Source of the DNA: Flavihumibacter stibioxidans
Lineage (GTDB): Bacteria; Bacteroidota; Bacteroidia; Chitinophagales; Chitinophagaceae
Direction: 5' to 3'
Length of the DNA stretch: 64,000 nt
NCBI RefSeq assembly: GCF_014332695.1
Contig: NZ_MBUA01000001.1
Span: 620,001 to 684,000, forward strand
The notes below the pieces were generated by a model. That model saw nothing but the letters and a program-made list of their open reading frames with translations, was not told the origin of the DNA and did not search any database. Of this stretch, positions 51,863 to 61,594 are shown piece after piece. The first letter of the stretch is position 1, and every line of letters starts with the position of its first letter. Made by a program: the position numbers and the translations under genes.

Positions 51863-54226
51863 ATGTTCATCAACTATATAAAAATCGCCTTCCGGAACCT
51901 TTTAAAAAACAAAGGGTTCTCGGTTATCAATATCACCGGCCTGGCGATTGGAATGGCCAGTGCCATTTTAATACTGCTCTGGATCAATCATGAAACCAGC
52001 TATGACCAGTTTCATGAAAAAAAGGACAGGATTTATGAAGCCTGGCACAGGGCCGAATTCAGCGGTGAATTGCAGTGCTGGAATACCACACCAAAAGTAT
52101 TGGCTGGTGCCATGCAAAAGGACCTGCCCGAAGTGGAAACCACGGCCAGGGTCAACTGGCGGAACATGAAACTGTTCACCGTAGGTGATAAAAGCCTGAT
52201 GAGTGGCGGCAATATTGTGGACTCCACTTTTTTCCGGGTATTCAGTTTCCAACCGCTGAAGGGAAACCTGGAAACCGCCCTGATGAACAATGATGGCATA
52301 GTGCTGACCCGTTCCCTGGCCCTGAGTTTATTTGGTACAGAGGATGTGCTGGGTAAGATCGTAAAAATCGACCAGGAAGAAAATGCCATTGTAACGGCAG
52401 TAGTTGAAGACCCGCCCAAAAATACCCGGTTCAATTTTGAATACCTGCTACCATGGAGCAATATGCGAAAAATGCAGGGGGATGAAAGTAACTGGCAAAA
52501 TAATTCCATACGCACATATGTGCTGCTCAGGCCAAATACCAACCTGGCCGGTGTGCAGGAGAAAATGAAGACCTTTCGGGTTAAATATGTGCCGGATGAA
52601 CCCAAATGGCAGATGTTCATCTATCCCATTTCAAAGTGGAGGCTCTATTCCAATTTTGAGAACGGGAAAGAAAGCGGCGGCAACATATTATACGTTCGCA
52701 TTTTTGCGGTAACTGCTGCTTTTATCCTGCTTATTGCCTGTATCAATTTCATGAACCTTAGCACTGCACGCTCGGAAAAAAGGGCAAGGGAAGTTGGCAT
52801 CCGAAAAGTGGTAGGCGCCATGAAATCGAGCCTGGTAGCGCAGTTTATCGGGGAATCAATTCTGGTTGCAGGGATAGCCGGATTACTCGCCTTATTGATA
52901 GTTATCCTGAGCCTCCCCGCCTTCAACCAACTCACCAGCAAAGAACTAATGATCGACTTTGCCGACCCGACATTCTGGGGACTTTTTATTGCATTTATCC
53001 TTATTACAGGAATCCTCGCAGGCAGTTACCCGGCTTTCTTTCTCTCTTCATTTAAGCCTACGAGAGTATTAAAGGGGGCTTTCAATAAATCCAATGCAAC
53101 GGTATCGCCCCGGAAAGTGCTGGTGGTAACGCAATTCAGTTTTGCCATCATCCTCATCATGTGCACCATCGTGGTACGCAAACAACTTTTGCATGCGCAG
53201 AACCGGAATGCCGGTTATGATAAGGATAAATTGGTGTATCATATGATGAACGGCGACCTTTATAAGAACTACACCCTGGTTAAAAATGAATTACTGGAAT
53301 CGGGCATTGCCAGTTCGGTAACAAAAACCAGTGCTCCCCTGACGCAGGCCTGGCGAGATACATGGGGCATCCAGTGGGCCGGTAAGGATCCAAATGACAA
53401 AACTGATTTTGACATATTCTCTTCTGATGAAAACCTGGCAAAAACAGCAGGTTTACAGCTTGTCCATGGCCGCGATTTTGACCTTGCCAAATACCCCACC
53501 GATTCCATGGGCATGCTTATCAATGAATCTGCCATGAAGGCCATGAATTTAAAAGACCCCATCGGTAAGGAGATTTTTGATGGCGACGAAAAGTTCCATG
53601 TAGTGGGTGTCTTTCGCGATTTTATCATCCAGTCGCCCTTTTATCCCACCAAACCCATGCTGATTGAAGGCGCTGGCCCCAACTGGTTCAATACTATACA
53701 TTTCAAATTAAGCAACTCGGGAACAGTGGCGGATAATGTCAGGAAAGCCGAAAGTATATTTAAAAAATATAACCCCAGCTATCCCTTTGAGTTTAAATTC
53801 ATAGATGCGGAATACGATGCCAAGTTTGCCGGGGAAAAACGCGTAGCCACACTCTCCTGGCTCTTCTCCTTCCTCACCATTTTCATCTCCTGCCTTGGAT
53901 TGTTCGGACTCGCAACCTATATGACTGCCACCCGTACCAAGGAAATCGGTGTCAGGAAAGTATTGGGCGCTTCGGTAACCTCCATATCCGGAATGTTATC
54001 AAAAGACTTTTTAAAACTGGTACTCATCTCGGTTTTCATTGGTTGTCCCATTGCCTGGTGGGCGATGAACAACTGGCTGGACAACTATCCCTATCGCACT
54101 GGCATCGAATGGTGGCTCTTCCTGCTTACCGCAGGCATTGCGATGCTGATCGCGCTGGCAACCGTCAGCTATCAGGCCATCAGGGCGGCGTTAAGTAACC
54201 CGGTAAAATCATTGCGTTCAGAATAA
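51863..54226 (+). CDS. FtsX/MacB-type ABC permease, paralogue 2
   Basis: 787 aa, same two-half architecture. First half: FSVINITGLAIGMASAILIL, ISKWRLYSNFENGKESGGNI, LLIACINFMNLSTARSEKRA and EVGIRKVVGAM. Second half: VVTQFSFAIILIMCTIVVRK, FISCLGLFGLATYMTATRTK and GVRKVLGASVTSISGMLSKD, ending NPVKSLRSE. The SKWRLY...GG.I.YVR segment is shared with paralogue 1 only, marking these as a recent pair or subfamily. Starts 30 bases after paralogue 1. Confidence 0.93.
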   Translation: MFINYIKIAFRNLLKNKGFSVINITGLAIGMASAILILLWINHETSYDQFHEKKDRIYEAWHRAEFSGELQCWNTTPKVLAGAMQKDLPEVETTARVNWRNMKLFTVGDKSLMSGGNIVDSTFFRVFSFQPLKGNLETALMNNDGIVLTRSLALSLFGTEDVLGKIVKIDQEENAIVTAVVEDPPKNTRFNFEYLLPWSNMRKMQGDESNWQNNSIRTYVLLRPNTNLAGVQEKMKTFRVKYVPDEPKWQMFIYPISKWRLYSNFENGKESGGNILYVRIFAVTAAFILLIACINFMNLSTARSEKRAREVGIRKVVGAMKSSLVAQFIGESILVAGIAGLLALLIVILSLPAFNQLTSKELMIDFADPTFWGLFIAFILITGILAGSYPAFFLSSFKPTRVLKGAFNKSNATVSPRKVLVVTQFSFAIILIMCTIVVRKQLLHAQNRNAGYDKDKLVYHMMNGDLYKNYTLVKNELLESGIASSVTKTSAPLTQAWRDTWGIQWAGKDPNDKTDFDIFSSDENLAKTAGLQLVHGRDFDLAKYPTDSMGMLINESAMKAMNLKDPIGKEIFDGDEKFHVVGVFRDFIIQSPFYPTKPMLIEGAGPNWFNTIHFKLSNSGTVADNVRKAESIFKKYNPSYPFEFKFIDAEYDAKFAGEKRVATLSWLFSFLTIFISCLGLFGLATYMTATRTKEIGVRKVLGASVTSISGMLSKDFLKLVLISVFIGCPIAWWAMNNWLDNYPYRTGIEWWLFLLTAGIAMLIALATVSYQAIRAALSNPVKSLRSE

Positions 54227-54236
54227 ACCTTTTCAT

Positions 54237-56672
54237 ATGTTATTCAACAACCTTAAAATAGCCTGGAGAACTCTCGTAAAAAACAAGTTTTTCTCCGTTC
54301 TTAATATACTTGGCCTGGCAATTGGCATGGCTTGTTTCCTGTTGATTGCGCTGTATGTAACAGATGAGCTCAGCTATGATCGATTCCATAAAAAAGCGGA
54401 CCGGATCTACCGAATCAATTCCGATATTCTCTTCGGTGGCAATTCGATGAGCCTGGCGGTCACATCAGACATGATGGGTTCTACCATCAAAAAGGATTAC
54501 CCCGAAGTAGAGGAATTTACCCGTGTGTATAATTCCAATGGTTCGAGACTGGTAAAAAAGGGAAACGATTTCCTGCAGGAATTGGGGGTAGCCTATGCGG
54601 ATTCCACTTTCTTTGACATATTCAGTTATGAGCCGGTAGCCGGAGATCTGCATACCGCCCTGAACGAACCAAATACAGTGGTGATCTCGGAATCCGCTGC
54701 CATGAAATATTTTTCCAGTCTGGACGTGGTGGGAAAGAATCTCGAAACTGATGACAACAATGGCACCATTTATAAGGTCACTGCCGTGATCCGGGACATG
54801 CCCAAACGTTCCCATTTCCGGTTCGACTTTATTTTTTCCATGGATAACCTGAACTATGGATTCGGGGATTTCCTCAGCCACAATTTCGCCACTTTCCTGT
54901 TGCTGAAACCCGGCAGTTCTGCTGCAAGCCTGGAAAAGAAATTCCCGGAATATGTCAACCGTTATATATTCCCGATGCTGCAACAGACCATGCAGGTCAA
55001 AACCATAGCTGACCTGGAAAAGTCGGGATCAAAGCTTGAGTATTCCCTCATGCCCCTTACCGACATTCACCTGCATTCCGCCAGGGTGGCGGAACTGGGC
55101 ATCAACAGCGATATCCGTTATGTATATATTTTTCTAGCGGTAGCCGTTTTCATTTTGCTGATCGCCTGCATCAATTTCATGAACCTTTCCACCGCCAGGT
55201 CGGCAAACCGTGCCAGGGAAGTAGGAATCAGGAAAGTATTGGGCACTACATACCATACACTGATCCGGCAATTCCTTACTGAATCAACCCTGATATCTTT
55301 TCTGTCACTCCTGATTGCCATAGTCATCGCAGCCCTGGTCCTGCCCCTTTTCAATGATATAGCAGGAAAGGAAATTTCGCTGGCAAATTTCTTCCAGCCC
55401 CTGTTCCTGGTATCGATGCTGGCCCTGCCTTTTGTGATCGGCCTCCTGGCAGGCACCTATCCCGCCTTCTTCCTCTCTTCCTTCAAACCCATAACGGTAT
55501 TAAAGGGAAAACTGAGTGGCGGGGCAAAGAAAAGCAACCTCCGCAGCACCCTGGTGGTCCTGCAGTTTTCAATGGCAATTATTCTCATAGTAGGCACCAT
55601 CGTTGTTTACCGGCAACTGGCTTATATCCAGCAAAAGAAGTTGGGCTTTAGCAAGGAGCAGGTGATGGTCATCAATAATACTCAGGTTATGGGCGATGGC
55701 ACCCGGGCATTCAAAAATGAATTGCTGCGTTTACCCGGGGTGAAAGCTGTCTCAAGTGGTGGTTATCTGCCAGTTGCCGGTAGCAGTCGTAATGACAACA
55801 CTTTTTCGAAAGAAGCGGTAATGGACATGAAAAACGGTTTCAATATGCAGGTGTGGGGGGTCGATGAAAATTATATTCCCCTTCTGGGCATGGAAATAAA
55901 ACAGGGAAGGAACTTTTCAAAGGAATTTGTTTCTGACTCCATGGCCATAATCATCAATGAAACCACGGCCGATATGTTGGGTTACGATGATCCTGTGGGG
56001 AAAAAGATATATAAGAGCCAGTCTAATTCCCAGGCTGAAATGCTTGCCTATACCATCATTGGTGTGGTGAAGAATTTCCATTTCGAATCCCTGAAACAAA
56101 AGATTGGCCCCCTTTGCATGCGCCTAAGGAATGCCGATTGGTCCATTGCGGTTAAAATGGATGCCACTAACGTCCAGAACCTGGTGAAACAGGTGGAGCA
56201 GAAATATGCGGCGCACGCAGCAGGTTTCCCCTTTGGGTATTCCTTCCTTGATGCCTCCTTCAACAATATGTATAAGGCTGAATCGAAAGCGGGTAAACTG
56301 GCCTTCAGTTTTGCTGTGCTGGCCATCCTGATTGCCTGCCTGGGGCTATTTGGCCTGGCAGCCTATATGGCTGAGCAAAGGAACAAGGAAATCGGGGTAC
56401 GTAAAGTGCTGGGGGCGTCTGTCAACCAGATCATGGTACTGCTTTCTATGGACTTCCTGAAACTGGTGGCCATCTCCGCCTGTCTAGCCTTCCCGCTCTC
56501 CTGGATCGTAATGAACAAATGGCTGGAAGATTTTGCCTTCCGTATCAATATCGGATGGTGGGTCTTTTTGGTGGCAGGATTACTGGCGGCATTGATTGCC
56601 CTGGTAACGGTTGGCTTCCAGGCACTGAAAGCAGCATTAAATAATCCCGTAAAAAGCATTAGAACCGAATAA
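54237..56672 (+). CDS. FtsX/MacB-type ABC permease, paralogue 3
   Basis: 811 aa, same architecture. First half: FFSVLNILGLAIGMACFLLI, SYDRFHKKADRIYRINSDIL, LMPLTDIHLHSARVAELGIN and ACINFMNLSTARSANRAREV with GIRKVLGTTYHTLIRQF. Second half: VLQFSMAIILIVGTIVVYRQ, LIACLGLFGLAAYMAEQRNK and GVRKVLGASVNQIMVLLSMD, ending NPVKSIRTE. The LTDIHLHS segment before the first FtsX domain differs from paralogues 1 and 2. Starts 10 bases after the previous stop. Confidence 0.93.
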   Translation: MLFNNLKIAWRTLVKNKFFSVLNILGLAIGMACFLLIALYVTDELSYDRFHKKADRIYRINSDILFGGNSMSLAVTSDMMGSTIKKDYPEVEEFTRVYNSNGSRLVKKGNDFLQELGVAYADSTFFDIFSYEPVAGDLHTALNEPNTVVISESAAMKYFSSLDVVGKNLETDDNNGTIYKVTAVIRDMPKRSHFRFDFIFSMDNLNYGFGDFLSHNFATFLLLKPGSSAASLEKKFPEYVNRYIFPMLQQTMQVKTIADLEKSGSKLEYSLMPLTDIHLHSARVAELGINSDIRYVYIFLAVAVFILLIACINFMNLSTARSANRAREVGIRKVLGTTYHTLIRQFLTESTLISFLSLLIAIVIAALVLPLFNDIAGKEISLANFFQPLFLVSMLALPFVIGLLAGTYPAFFLSSFKPITVLKGKLSGGAKKSNLRSTLVVLQFSMAIILIVGTIVVYRQLAYIQQKKLGFSKEQVMVINNTQVMGDGTRAFKNELLRLPGVKAVSSGGYLPVAGSSRNDNTFSKEAVMDMKNGFNMQVWGVDENYIPLLGMEIKQGRNFSKEFVSDSMAIIINETTADMLGYDDPVGKKIYKSQSNSQAEMLAYTIIGVVKNFHFESLKQKIGPLCMRLRNADWSIAVKMDATNVQNLVKQVEQKYAAHAAGFPFGYSFLDASFNNMYKAESKAGKLAFSFAVLAILIACLGLFGLAAYMAEQRNKEIGVRKVLGASVNQIMVLLSMDFLKLVAISACLAFPLSWIVMNKWLEDFAFRINIGWWVFLVAGLLAALIALVTVGFQALKAALNNPVKSIRTE

Positions 56673-56682
56673 ACCTTAGACT

Positions 56683-59106
56683 ATGTTCAAAAATTATTTC
56701 ACCATTGCACTCCGCAATATCAAAAGACACCGTTCGCACAGTGTCATCAACATTGCGGGACTGGCCATCGCACTGGCAGCCACCATCGTAATCTTCCTGG
56801 TACTGCAGCACGAGTACAGTTATGACACCTACCATAAAAATGCCGACCGCATTTACCAGGTCATCAAAAAAGATGTCAGCCCGACCGAAACAGGCTTCCA
56901 GGTCGGCGTCCCCTTCCCTGCTACAAGAGCCCTGCGCCAGGACTTTCCGCAGGTAACGTTTGGTGAATTGTATAAATCATTCGGCAGCCAGCTGACCGTG
57001 ATGAAAGATCCCAACACAATCAGCTCACGAAGGTTCATTGAAGAGTCCGGGGTATTTTTTGCCGACCCTGAAATATTCAGCATTTTTGATGTGAAGTGGA
57101 TGGCAGGATCAGCAGCCGTACTAAAAGAACCGGGCAAATTAGTACTGGCAAAAAGTATCGCGGAAAAATATTTCGGTACCTGGCAATCTGCCATGGACGG
57201 ATACCTGAAGATCGACAACAATATCCTGGTACAGGTGGCAGGTATTATTGAGGATGTGCCCAGTAACAGCGACTTTCCTTTTGCGGTGATTCCTTCCTAC
57301 AAAACATTTGAAAGCAATCAGCAATATTTCAATTACGGCGAACAGATAAATGATTGGGGGCTATCCACCTCCGACCACCAGGTATATGCACTGCTGCCTG
57401 AAAATATGAAAGCAGCATCCATTGATGCAAATCTGGAAACATTTTCAAGGAAATATTACCGAATGGAGAGTGCAACCAAAACCTCGCATTTTCTGCAACC
57501 ACTTAAGAATATTCACTTCGACACCCGCCTGGAAAACAACGGGGATCACATCAGCAACAAGACTTCCCTGAATACACTGGCCCTGATCGGCGTACTGATC
57601 GTATTGATGGCCTGCATCAATTTCATCAACCTCTCCACTGCCCTGGCTGCAAAAAGAGGCAAGGAAGTGGGTATAAGGAAGGTGATGGGCAGCAGCAAAA
57701 CACAATTGCGCACCCAGGTACTGTTTGAAACCGGTCTCATTGTATTGTTCGCAGGTATGACAGCTGTTTTGCTCGCATGGCTGGCACTGCCCTACCTGCG
57801 TTATATTGCCGATATCCAGCAACAACTGACCCTGATCAATACCGGTAGTATCCTTTTTCTGGTGATAACCCTGGTTGTTACAACCATTCTCGCAGGTTTC
57901 TATCCATCCCTGATACTGAGCAGTTTTCAGCCGGTGGAAGCCATCAAGAACAAAATCAATAATACCCGCGTTGGCGGCCTTTCTTTACGTCGTGTGCTGG
58001 TGGTACTTCAGTTTGCTTTCTCGCAACTGCTGATCATTGCCACCATCATTGCCGTGGGTCAAATGAATTTTATCCGCACCGCGGATATTGGTTTCGACAA
58101 GGAAGCTGTTTTGCTTTTACAAGGAAACAACGACAGCACATCCCTTGCCCGGCAAGCCGCTTTCAAGTCAGACCTGCTGAAATTGCCGGCGGTAAAAAGT
58201 GTGAGCTTTACGATGGATCCGCCATCCAGTCTTAATTCCTGGACTACCAATTTCGCCTTCAACAACAATACCGAGGATCTGCCTTTTAGCCTCTACCTCA
58301 AAACCGGAGATGAACATTATGCCGGGACCTTCGGTATGAACCTGCTGGCTGGTCGTTTTTATACAACCGCCGACAGTGCCCGTAAGGTGGTGATCAATGA
58401 AACCCTGATGCAAAAGGTTGGCATTAAAGAGCCATCCGAAGCGATCGGTAAAACCATCCGTATCGGTGCGGGAAAATTCAGGGAAATCGTAGGTGTGGTG
58501 CGGGATTTCAAAAACAATTCCCTTCGCGATGGCATCCAGCCTACGGCCATCATCAGCTACCCTGCATTTTATTCCCTCACTGCCATCAAGCTGAAAAGTA
58601 ATAACCTGGGCAAGTCCGGTGAGGCAATCCAGCAGGTCTGGGATAAACATTATCCCGAATATGCCGCGGAGACAAGGTTCCTGGATGAAAGCATCAATGA
58701 ATTCTACCAGCAGGAAGAAAGGCTGAGCAGGCTCTACAAAGTATATGCGACCCTGGCCATCATCATCTCCTGTCTTGGTTTATACGGACTGGTATCCTTT
58801 ATGGCTGTGCAGAAGAACAAGGAAGTGGGTATCCGCAAAGTCCTGGGCGCATCCGTGGGCAGCATCGTGTACTTGTTCTCGAAAGAATTTACCGTACTGA
58901 TCCTTATTGCCTTTGCCCTGGCAGCTCCTGCAGGCTGGTACCTGATGAACAACTGGCTGCAGAATTTCACCTACAGGATCGATATCGGCGCCTGGGTATT
59001 TATCCTTGCTGTGCTGGCTTCCGTAATCATTGCCTGGCTGACCGTTGGTTATAAAGCGATCAGCGCGGCTACAGCCAATCCCGTTAAAAGTCTGAAATCA
59101 GAATAA
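56683..59106 (+). CDS. FtsX/MacB-type ABC permease, paralogue 4
   Basis: 807 aa, same architecture. First half: SHSVINIAGLAIALAATIVI, SYDTYHKNADRIYQVIKKDV, LQPLKNIHFDTRLENNGDHI, LMACINFINLSTALAAKRGK and EVGIRKVMGSSKTQLRTQVL. Second half: VLQFAFSQLLIIATIIAVGQ, IISCLGLYGLVSFMAVQKNK and GIRKVLGASVGSIVYLFSKE, ending NPVKSLKSE. QPLKNIHF links it to paralogue 5. Starts 10 bases after the previous stop. Confidence 0.93.
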   Translation: MFKNYFTIALRNIKRHRSHSVINIAGLAIALAATIVIFLVLQHEYSYDTYHKNADRIYQVIKKDVSPTETGFQVGVPFPATRALRQDFPQVTFGELYKSFGSQLTVMKDPNTISSRRFIEESGVFFADPEIFSIFDVKWMAGSAAVLKEPGKLVLAKSIAEKYFGTWQSAMDGYLKIDNNILVQVAGIIEDVPSNSDFPFAVIPSYKTFESNQQYFNYGEQINDWGLSTSDHQVYALLPENMKAASIDANLETFSRKYYRMESATKTSHFLQPLKNIHFDTRLENNGDHISNKTSLNTLALIGVLIVLMACINFINLSTALAAKRGKEVGIRKVMGSSKTQLRTQVLFETGLIVLFAGMTAVLLAWLALPYLRYIADIQQQLTLINTGSILFLVITLVVTTILAGFYPSLILSSFQPVEAIKNKINNTRVGGLSLRRVLVVLQFAFSQLLIIATIIAVGQMNFIRTADIGFDKEAVLLLQGNNDSTSLARQAAFKSDLLKLPAVKSVSFTMDPPSSLNSWTTNFAFNNNTEDLPFSLYLKTGDEHYAGTFGMNLLAGRFYTTADSARKVVINETLMQKVGIKEPSEAIGKTIRIGAGKFREIVGVVRDFKNNSLRDGIQPTAIISYPAFYSLTAIKLKSNNLGKSGEAIQQVWDKHYPEYAAETRFLDESINEFYQQEERLSRLYKVYATLAIIISCLGLYGLVSFMAVQKNKEVGIRKVLGASVGSIVYLFSKEFTVLILIAFALAAPAGWYLMNNWLQNFTYRIDIGAWVFILAVLASVIIAWLTVGYKAISAATANPVKSLKSE

Positions 59107-59120
59107 AGAAAAATTACCCC

Positions 59121-61583
59121 ATGTTCAGGAATTATTTCACCATTGCGATCCGGAATTTTTGGCGACACAAATTCTTTACGCTCATCAATGTGCTGGGACT
59201 GGCCATTGGTATTTGCGCAGCATTGGTTATTTACCTGATTGTGCAGCATGAGCTGACGTATGACAAATTCCATAAAGATGGTGACCGTATCTACCGGGTA
59301 GTATCAAATATGCAATTCCCGGGCATGACAATGAATATTTCGGGGGTACCGGTACCCCTGGCAAAAGCGGCCAGGGAGGAAATAAGCGGACTGGAATCTG
59401 TTACACATTTCCTGACGCAGTACGAAACCACGGTATCACCGGACCTTAACAGCCAGCAACAACCGAAAGTTTTCCGCAAACAGCAGCATGTAATTTATGC
59501 GGATGAATATTATTTTACCCTGGTCAACTACGACTGGCTGCAAGGCGATGCAGGCTTGGCACTGGTGAAACCGTTTTCAGTAGTTTTGACGGAAAGCCGT
59601 GCCAGGATGTATTTTCCGGGAACAGAACTGGCCGATATTCCCGGCAAGACCCTTACTTACAACGATTCAATCCGAACCACCGTTACCGGCATCGTAAAAG
59701 ATTTCAAAGCAAACACCGATTTCGTTTTCACTGATTTTATTTCCAGGTCAACCATTGAAAATTCAGCATTGCGCAAGGATTATAACTGGGAGGAATGGAG
59801 AAGTATCAGTTCCGGGTCTCAATTGTTGGTGAAACTTAAAACCGGCGCAAATCCCGGTGGCATTGAAAAACAGATTGCCAACCTACGCCTCAAATACGTT
59901 AAACCTGAACAGGATGGTGAAAAAGATGGTTCCCAGCACTTCCTGCAACCACTGAAAGATATCCATTTCAATCCCGATTTCGATGCCTTCGACCAGCGCC
60001 AGGCCCACCTGCCCACATTATACGGTTTGATGGCAGTAGCCGTATTCCTGCTACTGTTGGGTGCCATCAATTTCATTAACCTTAGTACCGCACAGGCGTC
60101 TACAAGGGCAAAGGAGATCGGTATCCGCAAAACATTAGGGGGTGAGAAAAAACAACTCATCCTGCAATTTCTAAGCGAATCTTTTCTGCTGACAGTTTGT
60201 GCAACTGCACTGTCAATACTCTTACTGCCCATTTTACTGAATGTATTCAGGGACTTTATTCCGCCGGGCATCAGCGCAGGTTCACTGAACCAGCCGCATG
60301 TATGGTTGTTCATGTTGCTGGCAGTGCTCCTGGTAAGTTTAATGGCAGGCTTTTACCCTGCCCTGGTCCTGAGTCGTTTTAATCCTGTTACGGCAATGAA
60401 AAACCAGTTGTATGCGCAATCTGGCAGGTCACGGAGTGGCTGGCTGCGCCAGAGCCTTACCATTACACAGTTTGTGATCGCACAGTTCCTGCTCATTGCC
60501 ACACTCATCGTGAGCAAGCAGATCCATTATTCCCTGAACAAGGACCTGGGATATAAACAATCGGCCCTCGTCTATTTTAACACCAAATGGAACTGGGCTA
60601 ACCGGGAAAATGATAACCGGCGTTTCGCCCTCCTCCAGAAACTGAAAGCAATACCCGAAATCGAAAACCTGAGTCTCGCAGGTGGTCCGCCCGCAGAAAA
60701 CGGCATGTCTTCTACCTCCATGAGTACCACCCATAATGGTAAAAAACTGGAGACCACAGTTGAAATGAAATATGCCGACACCACCTATTTCAGTCTCTAT
60801 GGTATGAAATTACTTGCAGGAAGGAACCTGCGCCAGAGTGATACCATCCGGGAACTTGTCATCAATGAAACCTATGCCCGGATGATGGGTTTTGATCAGC
60901 CTGAAAAAGCAGTGGGACAATTAATCGACCGCGCATGGCCCACACCGGTAGTTGGGGTGCTGGCAGATTTCCATACCAAGGGAACACAGCAGGCCATCAA
61001 GCCCCTGGCCTATTCAGCCGCAACCGGAAGAAGCAGGACCATTCATCTGGCACTGAAACCCAAGGACAATGATCCCGAATTATGGAACCGCGGATTGAAA
61101 AAAGTGGAAACGGCCTACAAAGAGATCTACCCTGATGAAGATTTCGAATATCAATTTTTTGATGAATCCATCGCAAAATTCTACAAGTCCGAACAGAATA
61201 TTTCCCGCCTGTTGAAATGGGCCACGGGCCTGAGTATTTTTATCAGTTGCCTGGGATTGCTGGGACTTGCCATTTACAGCACCAACAGCAGGAAGAAGGA
61301 GATCGGGGTGAGAAAAGTGCTTGGCGCCTCCGTGCCGCAGGTCACCGGTTTGTTGCTGAAAGATTTCCTGCAACTGGTTTTGCTGGCGATATTGATTGCC
61401 GTTCCGCTAGGCTGGTGGGCCATGTACAACTGGCTGCAGGATTTCTCCTATCGCACCAGCATGAGTTGGTGGGTCTTCGCCGCAACTGGCACAGGAATGA
61501 TGCTTATTGCCCTGCTTATATTGAGTGTACAGACCGTTCGCGCAGCAAGCGCCAATCCGGTTGAGAATTTGAAAACAGAATAA
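59121..61583 (+). CDS. FtsX/MacB-type ABC permease, paralogue 5
   Basis: 820 aa, the longest of the series. First half: FFTLINVLGLAIGICAALVI, TYDKFHKDGDRIYRVVSNMQ, LQPLKDIHFNPDFDAFDQRQ, LLGAINFINLSTAQASTRAK and EIGIRKTLGGEKKQLILQFL; the usual Ala-Cys before INF is Gly-Ala. Second half: ITQFVIAQFLLIATLIVSKQ, FISCLGLLGLAIYSTNSRKK and GVRKVLGASVPQVTGLLLKD, ending NPVENLKTE. Starts 14 bases after the previous stop. Confidence 0.93.
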   Translation: MFRNYFTIAIRNFWRHKFFTLINVLGLAIGICAALVIYLIVQHELTYDKFHKDGDRIYRVVSNMQFPGMTMNISGVPVPLAKAAREEISGLESVTHFLTQYETTVSPDLNSQQQPKVFRKQQHVIYADEYYFTLVNYDWLQGDAGLALVKPFSVVLTESRARMYFPGTELADIPGKTLTYNDSIRTTVTGIVKDFKANTDFVFTDFISRSTIENSALRKDYNWEEWRSISSGSQLLVKLKTGANPGGIEKQIANLRLKYVKPEQDGEKDGSQHFLQPLKDIHFNPDFDAFDQRQAHLPTLYGLMAVAVFLLLLGAINFINLSTAQASTRAKEIGIRKTLGGEKKQLILQFLSESFLLTVCATALSILLLPILLNVFRDFIPPGISAGSLNQPHVWLFMLLAVLLVSLMAGFYPALVLSRFNPVTAMKNQLYAQSGRSRSGWLRQSLTITQFVIAQFLLIATLIVSKQIHYSLNKDLGYKQSALVYFNTKWNWANRENDNRRFALLQKLKAIPEIENLSLAGGPPAENGMSSTSMSTTHNGKKLETTVEMKYADTTYFSLYGMKLLAGRNLRQSDTIRELVINETYARMMGFDQPEKAVGQLIDRAWPTPVVGVLADFHTKGTQQAIKPLAYSAATGRSRTIHLALKPKDNDPELWNRGLKKVETAYKEIYPDEDFEYQFFDESIAKFYKSEQNISRLLKWATGLSIFISCLGLLGLAIYSTNSRKKEIGVRKVLGASVPQVTGLLLKDFLQLVLLAILIAVPLGWWAMYNWLQDFSYRTSMSWWVFAATGTGMMLIALLILSVQTVRAASANPVENLKTE

Positions 61584-61594
61584 AAAACCTATCC